Source of the DNA: Spisula solida
Taxonomy: Eukaryota > Mollusca > Bivalvia > Venerida > Mactridae
DNA: 64,000 nt
Assembly (NCBI GenBank): GCA_947247005.1
Contig: OX365948.1
Span: forward strand, 13,753,455-13,817,454
Direction of reading: 5' to 3'
Position 1 is the first letter of the stretch. The number at the start of each line of letters is the position of its first letter. The notes under the pieces were generated by a model. The model was not told where the DNA came from. It did not search any database and saw nothing but the letters and a program-made list of their open reading frames with translations. Shown piece by piece: positions 52,567 through 64,000 of the stretch. Position numbers and translations under genes: made by a program.

Positions 52567-55500
52567 GAATGACAGAACTCTCTTTATCTACACTTAATTC
52601 ACAAAACAAACTTCAATAATGAGATGCATGACAATTTCAAAATGCCCAGAATTTAGAGACTAACATCCCTATCACAATCACACGATGAAGATTGCAGACA
52701 TTTCGCATGATAATAACATATACATCAAGCTTACAATGATAGCAAAATTACAGTTTAACAATTGAAAATCCATAAAACAGAGCAACTCATTTCCAAACCG
52801 ACATTTTTTAAATAAATGAAAATTCGTTATTGTCAATTTTTTTCCGAGAGTCGAAAGATTTAAGGATTTAAATTAGCAATTAATAAACTCCGACATTACG
52901 GGAGAAAAAGAAGATATATTTAAAGATAATTAACAAAACATGTAATTAGCAATCGGTCTTTGAACAGAACAAAGGGATTAACTAATGTTCAAACTAAAAT
53001 TTAAATATTGATTTTTCACTAAATAAAAATTTCAAGCAACAACAAATTGATTTCAAGCAACAACAAATTGATTAACAGAATTTTACAAACCAAGCTTTGT
53101 AATATTAGCATACAAGTTTGATTGCGCGTTACAGTCATTTAATTTGATCAAATTCCTTACACTAGAAATAATAGCGCAATGACATAAACAGTACCAAACA
53201 TTATAAAACATAAGGCCGCAAGGTTTAGCCGCATCTGTGTCAATACTTATTAAAACATTTCCCAGATGATTCATTGTGTATTTCAACATTTAATAAAGCA
53301 AAAGCACTTACTGATAAGCCAGAAATATAAATCCTTGAATATAATAATCCAGAAACGTTCGTATAGTTATATCCGATATATTTTAAATGCAGTTAGAACA
53401 TACAGGATTCCTTAGTCCGAAATATGATAGCGGTAGTATAGACCTAGGTGAAAATTTAAAATATCCAGCATTGAAATCCCATTATGTAATATGAACTAAT
53501 GTAATAAATACATCATAATACTGCAACTGATGAACGCAAACACATAATTCACAGTTATATAACAGCAAGTAAACAGATTTAAGAATGAAATACTGACATA
53601 AATCAACTATCACACACTAAACGGAATCAGTTATCACATATTGTACAATTATTCTAAACCCAATAATTATAGAAAATTCCAAAATTTGAGAAAATGCACT
53701 CGGTCTCCGAAAAGCTGAAAAACTATAGAAAAGTCAAAACAATTCAGTTGAGAGACGGTATCAAAGGTTAAATTTGGTTTCTCATTAAACTCGTCCTAAT
53801 TTGAATAGCTGAATTCAGCATGCTAATCAATGAATTAAACGACAGAACAAAATAAACCATTTTATCGTTGAAGATTTGTCGTCAAAGGTCAGCTGAACAG
53901 GCGGATTTATATGAGGGTTATTTTGATAATGAAAAGAGCAGAGAGAGAAAGCTAACACATGAGATGAACATCAAAGATTTAAGAACAACGAATTTGTACA
54001 AATATAAATTATTCTCCATTGTTCAGCAATTTTTATTTGAAATGGATCTGTGCAAATGTGTAGCTTTATGCCTTGAAATAAACACACAATAAAAGAACAA
54101 CAATGCAGAACAGTTATATTATTGGTACCATACATGTCCTTACTAATGCCCCACTTTGAAAACATTTCAATTTTGGTTGGTGAACTAACAGGAATATCAA
54201 ATTTATTGGTCTTCACAATGTCATGTTTTTAATCCAGACAAAGTAAAAACGTAAAGTTTAAAAATCTTGCCCTATGACATACAAGCAAAGTCGTAGGCCC
54301 AAAGGGCGTTTACAGAATAAAAACATAACAGAATAACCTGAGAATTAAAAAATGTTATTTAATATAAGGGAGGCATGTCATTAAAATCATGCAAAGAGAA
54401 AGTACTTGTCTACAGTTCTATAAAAATTGTAATGTGTACGCAAATGACATCATTTGAGGTTCTTTGCTTCTGATGATGATGTCATGAAAGTGACGTACGT
54501 ATATACATATATAAAGTTCAACTAAATGTTCCATAAATTCAATAATAAACTAACACTCATTCAATTCCTCTATTCACTGCATTTTAGTGCTAAAACAAGC
54601 ACAACATACATGTCTGCTATTTTGGACTATTAGGTGTTAAAGTCGGTCTGGTCACAATTAATCTGTCCTATTTTCAACACAAGACATATGGTATTCACAA
54701 TATATTATAGAGTAGGTGATCAGTGCTTAATTATTTTCATGAATAAAATGCAATATAAAATCTACTTATTATTGAAATATAATTGAAACCAATCAAAAAT
54801 TCATCTCTTATTATAATTTATTAAAACTTATTAAAAATCAATTAAATTAACATATTTTACATATATATATTTATTGACTGAAAAAATCAATTTATAAGAT
54901 TGGTTTCCACTGACGGAATGTATTTGTACTCGTTGATGAATATGACACCTAATACATTCATATTCCTAAACACTAGTATCAAATTTGGTGAAAATGTGTT
55001 GCTTTTCAGACAACCATTTATTACACACAAATAAAACATGCATTCAGAATAATAACATTAATCATGCACTTTTGTGCAAATTCTTCAAATATTATAAAGG
55101 AAAAACAACAACCCAGCAGTTGAATGAAATATTATTGGATCAGGTTTCAATGCAGAAATATGTCTCATCATTATTACCGTGACATTAATATTTCATAATG
55201 AATTACCTCCCCTGAACTTGGAAATATCTTTATATTTCCTGATCCAATAATATGAGATATTTGGGCATTTCTAGAAAACATAGTAAAAGTCAGCAACAAC
55301 CAGCTGGTATTGTTGTACAAAGACTATAATTAAGAGACAAGATGTTCATGTTCATTTTGTGAATTATGAATAATGATGTGCACACGATGTAAAATAATGT
55401 TCTATAATTATATTCACACTCAGCATTAATTATGTTTCATTATTGTATATCATAATTTGTTAACATCTCTTTTGAATCCCATAATTTATAAATGACGTCA

Positions 55501-58380
55501 ACAGTGCCATCATTATGATAAATCAACTAGCAACATGCATGAACACAGGTATAATTATTCCCAAGTTGGTATTGTCATAGCGATATAATTATTCCAAAAA
55601 TAGAAAACAGGAATGGCTAAATTAGCATGCAACATGCACATCAACATTTTTTTTCCAATTTCCATATAATTCCTTCAGAGCTTTTATCTATTTAGCATCT
55701 TCTACATTTTGTCGTGGATGTTACAGCTGGCAAAACAATGATCAAAAACTGACTTAAATTCTGTTGATAAGAGTGCTTTGGCCATCACTGGATGACAGAG
55801 GTCATTTAATCATAATAAGCATTTATCAATTTTATGCTTTGGTATGAATCATATTGAGTTGGAGGTTATATTTTTTTAATAATAAATTACTGGCCAACAA
55901 TTACCTTTTGATATCATTTAACAAATTTAGTAACAAGGCACATAGTTTTCTGCAGCCAGATAATTTACTAGTATTATCATTAGGATGTGTTTTCATGCAG
56001 CTTGGATGCTGATAAAATTTGATCGGGTGTATATTTAAATTCATTAATCCAAATAATCCATCATACATGTAATATCGAATACTACTGATAAATCTAACAT
56101 AACAAATTGTATGTACAGTCGTACTTCTTGTTATAACTTTTCTGCGTTCTCGCTTGTCGTAGAGTAGCAAGATTTATTATGCAATGGAAACCTGGTCTCG
56201 ATAGTTCAGAAATACTGAGTCAGTACCACACTATATGAATAAGTAACAGTTCATGCAGACGATAACACCATTCATTCGTGAAGCCAAATTGTTCATGTGA
56301 CTCTACACAACAATTAATGGTCTGAATGAAAATTGAATTAGACTGGTTCACGACATTCTTACAACATACTTCCTTTTTGAAAATCGTAAGCCAGACTAAC
56401 ATTAGCCACATTGCTTAATTCATCCAATAAAACTGTGGCCAATAGGTCCCAGGTAATAAAGTTTTCTGGAATATGCCTGAACTTCAGGTTTTCAAGAGTA
56501 GCACAATGTCTATTTTCCTTCATTTTATCTATATGAACGTACAAATTTTCAAGATTTCAAAATGTTCAGACTTTCCAACTTTCACTCAAAGCCGGCCTGG
56601 AACTGTATAGTAGTAAACCTTAGATTGAAGCCATAGAATCACGCCTGGGATTCACATCAAAATATTGCATTGTTTTTGCTTATAGCATGGAGAATTATAA
56701 AGTGCAGAGGTCACTACATAATTCTGTCAACATCAAAAAAATGTTCGAGGAGGAACAAATTTTATTATTACCATACCATACTGCAGTTACAATTATAAAC
56801 ATTAACAGCATTATACATATAATGTCTATGTTATTTACCAACAATGTCCCTACAAGTATGCTTTTATCATTACAGTAACTGTCAGTTTTCGGAGTCTACT
56901 CAAGTTTTTAACTTGCACCATTTTACATGTTCGTATTTTACCTCAGCATATTATCCGACATTCACAACATTATGGCAATCATCTACAATGTCGTCTGCTT
57001 CTCTACATGACCTCCCAGACAATTATTGTGTAATATTAACCTAGCGAGGTAAATCATATGATGCCACAAACCTGCACTTTTTATTCATTTCCAGTTTAAA
57101 GTCCCTTTAATAATTGTCTTCTTATTTGCTTTTGCTCGGCGACAGTTATGAATAATGTAGTCGTTCATAATTATGTTCTCCTTTTTGCCATACAGCTTTT
57201 TATAGGGCGGTTGAGTGATTTAAGTATTCGACCTTGGCATCATTTAAGTCATACAGAGAAATCCCAAGACACCATATCCTGTTAACCTGGAGCCCAGCAA
57301 TTGTAACCGATTCCACGCTGAGCTGAGATCAATCAGGGTGTTACTAATACCAGGACCAATTGGTGTTATGTTAAGACCAGTGGGATCAACCCTTGCATCT
57401 CCTTTACTTACGTAAGGCTGACCACTAATCTTCCTTGGCCCATATTTATCAGATAAAAGGAAAAATATTTCAATTTCCTGAAGTCAAAATTTATCAACCT
57501 CTAATATATATATTCTCTTCCCATGCAAGACATTCAATATCAAAGTTATGTTTAACATTGAATTCAGTAAGCATATTTATGTACATATTTTTTATACTTA
57601 TCAACTTATTTCTAGGACTGCAATATTCAACACTTGTTAAGATTGGTTCAATAAATATATTCATTTCAAACGAAATAAGATTTGCAACAATTGCTTCAAA
57701 CCTTCATTTAAGCCCTTTCTATGGTGGACATGGCACAAACATAGAAATGTTTCATTCAGGACAATGACCTAAATAAGTAACAAAACAAATAGATATCATT
57801 ACATTCAAACCGTATATCAACATTTTCCAACAAAACCAAATTAGCTGAAATTATAGCACTACATCACTTTTTTCCTCCGTCTTATTGTTATCAAATCAAA
57901 TTTCAACAGCTTTTTTAAAACTCGAATCACAACAAAAAGCAACCATATCCAGTAACCAATTTGGTTCAATTTGTGTCAGACTGTTTATCTTTGCTACCTT
58001 AATTATTTCTTAATAAGAAATGCTGTGGACCCCTATGGTTTATATTGGCAGAATCATGGACCCCTAGTGGTCCCTAATTGACATTAACAAGGCAGCCTCA
58101 GGCACTAGTACTGCATGTTGGTGTAGCTGACTGGGTACTATATGAGATACAGACTGGTTATCATAACAACACTATGAGACACAGTAACACAAGACACAAG
58201 GTGGCTGCCATATCTTCTCCCAAACTAGATAGAGCCAGCGATACAAATACACATGAACAAATACAAGCTGGTCCTATCACCAACCTCAGTCAATACCACA
58301 CAGGCCCCAAGGCTGCAGATGACAAAACCACCCTAATGCTCTACCAGAATATCTGCTAAGATGTTAAAAACCTTGCCATG
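52567..58380. other. no gene seen
   Basis: AT-rich. Open frames here are short with no recognisable motifs. The stretch 57060-57440 is compositionally distinct and listed under findings. Confidence 0.45.
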
Positions 58381-60471
58381 CACTGATGCTGCAGGTCTCA
58401 TAGTGTAGGGCATACCATATCCTAACCATGATGTACTGATGCTGCAGGTCTCATAGTGTAGGCATACCATATCCTTACCATAATGTACTGATGCTGCAGG
58501 TCTCATAGTGTAGGGCATACCATATCCTTACCATAATGCATTGATGGTGCAGGTCTCATAGTGTAGGGCATACCATATCCTTACCATAACACACTGATGG
58601 TGCAGGTCTCATAGTGTAGGGCATACCATATCCTTACCATGATGTACTGATGCTGCAGGTCTCATAGTGTAGGGCATACCATATCCTTACCATAGCACAC
58701 TGATGGTGCAGGTCTCACAGTGTATGGCATACCATATCCTTACCATAACACACTGATGGTGCAGGTCTCACAGTGTAGGGCATACCATATTCTTACAATG
58801 ATGCATTGATGGTGCAGGTCTCACAGTGTAGGGCATACCATATCCTTACCATAACACACTGATGGTGCAGGTCTCATAGTGTAGGGCATACCATATCCTT
58901 ACCATGATGTACTGATGCTGCAGGTCTCATAGTGTAGGGCATACCATATCCTTACCATAACACACTGATGGTGCAGGTCTCATAGTGTAGGGCATACCAT
59001 ATCCTTACCATAACACACTGGTGGTGCAGGTCTCACAGTGTAGGGCATACCATATTCTTACAATGATGCATTGATGGTGCAGGTCTCATAGTGTAGGGCA
59101 TACCATATCCTTACCATAGCACACTGATGGTGCAGGTCTCATAGTGTAGGGCATACCATATCCTTACCATAACACACTGATGGTGCAGGTCTCACAGTGT
59201 AGGGCATACCATATCCTTACCATAATGTACTGATGGTGCAGGGCTCACAGTGTAGGGCATACCATATCCTTACCATAACACACTGATGGTGCAGGTCTCA
59301 TAGTGTAGGGCATACCATATCCTTACCATAATGTACTGATGGTGCAGGGCTCACAGTGTAGGGCATACCATATCCTTACCATAACACACTGATGGTGCAT
59401 GTCTCACAGTGTAGGGCATACCATATCCTTACCATAACACACTGATGGTGCAGGTCTCACAGTGTAGGGCATACCATATCCTTACCATAACACACTGATG
59501 GTGCAGGTCTCACAGTGTAGGGCATACCATATCCTTACCATAACACACTGATGGTGCATGTCTCACAGTGTAGGGCATACCATATCCTTACCATAACACA
59601 CTGATGGTGCAGGTCTCACAGTGTAGGGCATACCATATTCTTACAATGATGCATTGATGGTGCAGGTCTAATAGTGTAGGGCATACCATATCCTTACCAT
59701 AACACACTGATGGTGCAGGTCTCACAGTGTAGGGCATACCATATTCTTACCATGATGCATTGATGGTGCAGGGCTCATAGTGTAGGGCATACCACATCCT
59801 TACCTTATTGCATTGATGGTGCAGGTCTCATAGTGTAGGGCATACCATATCCTTACCATAACACACTGATGGTGCAGGTCTCACAGTGTAGGGCATACCA
59901 TATCCTTACCATAACACACTGATGGTGCATGTCTCACAGTGTAGGGCATACCATATCCTTACCATAACACACTGATGGTGCAGGTCTCACAGTGTAGGGC
60001 ATACCATATCCTTACCATAACACACTGATGGTGCAGGTCTCATAGTGTAGGGCATACCATATTCTTACCATAACTCACTGATGGTGCAGGTCTCACAGTG
60101 TAGGGCATACCATATTCTTACAATGATGCATTGATGGTGCAGGTCTCATAGTGTAGGGCATACCATATCCTTACCATAGCACACTGATGGTGCATGTCTC
60201 ATAGTGTAGGGCATACCATATCCTTACCATAACACACTGATGGTGCAGGTCTCACAGTGTAGGGCATACCATATTCTTACCATGATGCATTGATGGTGCA
60301 GGGCTCATAGTGTAGGGCATACCACATCCTTACCTTATTGCATTGATGCTGCAGGTCTCATAGTGTAGGGCAAAACATATCCTTACCATAATGAATTGAT
60401 GGTGCAGGTATCATAGTGTAGGGCATACCATACCCTTACCATAATGCATTGATGGTGCAGGTCTCATACCC
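58381..60471. repeat. 53-bp satellite-like array, about 39 copies
   Basis: The unit is ATAACACACTGATGGTGCAG then GTCTCACAGTGTAGGGCATA then CCATATCCTTACC. Variants recur in register: TTCTTACAATG units start near 58791, 59056, 59639 and 60116, separated by 5, 11 and 9 units. A CACATCCTTACCTTATTGC pair recurs exactly 530 bases (10 units) apart. One unit near 58459 lacks a base. Both ends decay into single-copy sequence. Confidence 0.97.
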
Positions 60472-60609
60472 TTGAACACTGATGCTGATGTCATATGGAC
60501 TGAGATGTATGGTGGTATAATAGGCAATGTGAAAATCATGTTTGTTGTTATTGATGGTAATGTATGCAGGAGCAATAGAAGAATTTAAGTCCAAAATAAC
60601 ATATACATA

Positions 60610-61570
60610 CGAGGTGTGTCCAAAAATTTTGTAGACACTTGTGATAAAATGAAAACAAAACATACCCACATCACACTTCAGTATTACAAAAAACCTTGCA
60701 TTTTATATAACACAGAAAATTTCAGTGAAATGCGAGGAGTAATAATTTTTCTACAATAATTGAAGTGTACTCACTCGTACCCGAGAGGCGCAGTTGGTGA
60801 CGTCAGTTACGTCCGCAATGTAAATTAACAATGTTAAAATTGTCACAATTTTTCAAAGTAGCAGCCACCGTTATCAATGTTTACGCCTGCCTCTGTCGAA
60901 ATCTTTCAACCTAGGCACCCATACCTTGCTTATACCTAACTGCTGCTTAAGTATGTTATTTACTGTCCCACGGCTCAATTCAGACTCATGAATGCTCACA
61001 CGTCTATCCTTTTGGATGATCACTTCTATAGACGTCGCAGTGATGTCATTTATTATTCTTGGTCGTCCGCTACTACTGTCTGCTTTATTAATCATTTTAA
61101 CATCTGAATATCGCTTGTGCCCCTTGTAAACAAGTGCTCTACACATGAAATCCTTGCCTGCTGCAGACCAAAGTGTTTTAATGGTTTGTCCAATGATACA
61201 CACAATTTTATGATAATCTGTTGTTCTTTGACGTCAAAAGACGTCATTTTCGTTTCCAATAATTCCTTAGGTCCTTATGATAGCGGACATGACATCAACA
61301 CAACCTCGTGGCACGTTGACAAACGTCAATATAATCGTGCCAAAATTACGCAATTGCCATGACATTATATAAAACGTACTAACTAACGAACTTGACCTGC
61401 ACCGCTTAGCAAAACCATGATATATAAAATGTTATATATTGTTTTTATAGTCAAATTACTACAGAATATGTATTTTGTAATACAGTATAGAGGTCTGTTG
61501 ATAAAGAATTTGTCATGACGCCGGATATCTTTTAAATTGGGATGTCTACAAACTTTTTGGACACACCTCG
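60610..61570 (-). mobile_element. mariner-family deletion derivative, 961 bp
   Basis: 28-bp terminal inverted repeats (CGAGGTGTGTCCAAAAA..) at 60610-60637 and 61543-61570 differ at one position, and TA flanks both ends (60608-60609, 61571-61572), the Tc1/mariner target duplication. Full mariner elements are about 1.3 kb, so roughly a quarter is missing. The remaining internal sequence encodes the N-terminal part of a mariner transposase and its extreme C-terminus but not the DDD catalytic core. The well-kept termini suggest that it was mobilised, or is still mobilisable, by a transposase supplied in trans. Confidence 0.88.
60874..61203 (-). pseudogene. mariner transposase N-terminal remnant
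   Basis: A 109-codon frame contains IGQTIKTLW, then SGRPR, then DRRVSIHE..SRGTVNNIL and KVWVPRL. These are the helix-turn-helix DNA-binding segments of mariner transposases in order. It stops without reaching the catalytic domain. In a second frame at 60843-60884 the residues NIDNGGCYFEKL resemble the mariner C-terminus, which implies an internal deletion plus a small frameshift. It is not expected to encode an active transposase; a truncated DNA-binding product could only compete for the termini. Confidence 0.8.
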
Positions 61571-61572
61571 TA

Positions 61573-62764
61573 TCAAAAATACTCTATGTCTTTTACAATA
61601 GTTTGCACCTACAGTTGGATTCCAACAACGTACATTTTAAATCTGTAAAGTGCTGTACAAGGCTATATGTCAGATTACGTGATGTACAAACAATGTCTGC
61701 AGATTGTTTTTAAAATACCTTGAAATATATGTTTCTATAAAACATTCAGCAAAAACATAACCAACAGAAAACCATGTTTTATTTTCTACTCATACTACAA
61801 TACATGCATCATATCTTGTTTAAGCAAGGGAGAGCGTTTGGTTACAGAATATTAACTATTTCCTCTTCAGAAACAAGAAAAGCCTCAAATATATTGCATT
61901 ACATGTCTGATGTGACAACACAAGATGGAACACTTTCCTTCCATCTCTCCCACAGATCCATCATAGTCCTTCCACCTTAAAATTATACGCAAATATTTCC
62001 ACATTACGTTACCGCCGGCAACGTTTGAAATTCTGAGTTTGAGATGAAACCTGACATGTTTATTGATGACGGAGAATAAATCAATCAACAAAAATATAAC
62101 TGCAGGCTACCTAACACCACACAGCTTTTTTCTAAGATTTTTACCATATTTGACAATTTGTCATATATGACATAAAAGAAAATTGGAAACTGGTAGTTAC
62201 ATATGTAGTGAACAGTTCATCTAGAAAGCAAGATGAATCAAGAACAGTAACGTAATACCCGAAACATGTAACAAAGCGGGATTATGGGGTATCTCGTAAC
62301 GAGACTATGAATATGGAAAAATAGTGTATAAGTAAAATATATGTGAAATGCATGGAATATTCATATAGGAGTCACACGATACAGAGTTATATACATTTAA
62401 TGCATACACACAAACACACACATGAATATTGCTTTGTCTCCGGTATGATTATTCAGCACCATACAGACTTGGAGCAGCAAATGCTACATTTATGTTTCAA
62501 TAATATGCTGAACATACAGAAAAATATTTCAAACTCAGAGTTGCATTAGTTAAAGAGCCAAAAGATGAACAAGAATGTTTAATTGAATGAATTTAATAAG
62601 ATAAACAGCAAACTAGCACTACCAACAACCAAATTAATAACTGACCAATCTACTGACTTATCAATCAATTAATGAATCAATCATTCAAATCAATCAATCA
62701 GATACAACCAATCAATAATTCAGATATAGATTAATAATCAATTGTTCCAATAAATAAATAAATA

Positions 62765-62805
<41 letters not shown>

Positions 62806-64000
62806 CACATGTAGCATCATTTCTTAAAAATAAAGTAAAAATGTTTTTGAAAGAATTACACAAATAGTAAGATGCATTAAACTTTTAACGAAAAGTTAAA
62901 TACGAAGAGAAGTTACAATGTTTTTTGTCGCAGTATTACAAACAGGCCGTCTGGATATAAGATATCGTGAGACTTACAAATACTCTGAGTGGAACTATGT
63001 GACAAAATAAATCAAGAGATTATGGTCATTACTTCAAATCAATCTGCCAATGAAGTAATATAAATAAGTAGTTTCAATCGTTTCCAAGCACGACAATGAC
63101 CAAATTTAATTCCGTCTCCGCCTGTCCATTAATGTAATAAGAAGAATCAAACGGTTGCTTAGCGACCACTGTAAAATGATACAATGTGAAAAGTTCTGAA
63201 TATTTCCTGGCTGGTTAGGTTAATGTCATGCTTTTTCCCAATGGAATGGGATGTCTAATACTGCTACAAATGGACCAAATCTATTTATTTCTGGCAAATT
63301 TGTGTAAAATTCAATTCAAGCTCATTTTTAAGTGATTTTTGAAGCAATTATGGTCGCTGATGACAAATATTTACAATGGCAGACGATAAACATTAAATGA
63401 AAGCATTTTCAGAAACAAATTCCGCTTGGAGTCGTCTTCTTCACTGAATTACTGAATAGCAACACAAGAAGCTTCACACAGAAATATTGTAGTAGTTTTT
63501 TTGGAGGGGGATCATAAAGTACAAACATTCACATTATTCCAAATGCAAGAACTATCCTTTGATATACACGGAACATCAAGCAAGGGAATCATTCTTATTA
63601 AGTATATGTAGTCAGTATTTGAAATCATTTTTAGAAATTCACTTAATCATCAGACATTAGATTAAATTATATATATAACAAACAGAAAAGAAAATTTGTG
63701 AACTTTTATCCTCATGGAGACATGTGACACCAACAAAGTGCCAGCCACATTTCTCATTTATCTGTAACAAAAAATTGATTAAAAAATAAAAATAAGTATT
63801 CTTCACATCACATTCAAGTATTTTATTGTACCAAAGGCCCAAAGTATATACTAAACAAAATACAGATTAAAATTTAGCAGCGGAACGAAGGATAACTTAA
63901 TTTTTCAATCATTCTAACTATCTTTTTATCTACCCACACAAGCCTAGGGGATATAAGGACATATTATTTGCTCAGATTCGCATAATTTGATGGTAGAAAG
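61573..64000. other. no gene seen
   Basis: AT-rich DNA with the AATC microsatellite (listed separately) and no coding or transposon signal I can support. Confidence 0.45.
62640..62806. repeat. (AATC)n microsatellite
   Basis: A pure AATC tract lies at 62765-62804, preceded by degenerate AATCAATC/AATAAATA sequence from about 62640. Confidence 0.93.

Noticed and set aside
58078..58359. 93-codon plus-strand frame beside the 53-bp array
   Set aside because: No recognisable domain, start is internal to low-complexity flank, and nothing suggests transcription.
58381..60471. Possible CRISPR-like array
   Set aside because: Units abut with no unique spacers between them, and the setting is animal DNA; it is a satellite-type tandem repeat.

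Overview
The window is AT-rich animal nuclear DNA with GT-AG introns. Its one recognisable gene is the 5' part of an eyes absent (eya) gene on the minus strand. Eleven phase-compatible coding exons run from 35449 down to 6047 and encode about 423 residues of the Ser/Thr/Pro/Tyr-rich N-terminal half of Eya. The conserved Eya domain (HAD-type phosphatase, Six and Dach binding) is not seen here and should lie beyond base 1. The organism is probably a lophotrochozoan, most likely a bivalve or related mollusc. This rests on an invertebrate-type Eya, a short inverted-repeat element with GGAC repeats and TTATGCCCCC ends of a kind common in molluscan genomes, a tRNA-derived SINE-like sequence and abundant minisatellites. 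The species cannot be named from this.

Layout: 1-6046 is the start of intron 11, with a 43-bp minisatellite and a 49-bp repeat. From 6047 to 35449 are eya exons 11 to 1, separated by introns of 0.24 to 9.5 kb. Intron 6 holds a 33-bp array. Intron 2 holds a 39-bp array, a 54-bp array and a 1.2-kb array of 31-bp units, as well as a candidate alternative first coding exon at 25515-25719. From 35450 to 64000 no coding gene is visible. That stretch is presumably upstream intergenic DNA or a 5' UTR intron of eya. It holds minisatellites, a 53-bp satellite-like array of about 40 copies (58381-60471), a short TTATGCCCCC-ended element (49781-50053), a SINE-like element (49505-49722), and a mariner-family deletion derivative with intact inverted repeats and TA duplication (60610-61570).

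Most long open frames in the window are artefacts of tandem arrays whose units lack stop codons. The eya exons were called from splice sites, continuous phase across all ten junctions, and remembered similarity to vertebrate EYA proteins in the expected order. The items most worth checking are the frame-disrupted alternative exon in intron 2, a lineage-variable set of exons (3-6) with a coding minisatellite, and the higher-order structure of the 31-bp CCAAT-bearing array. I found no CRISPR, operon or bacterial-type system.
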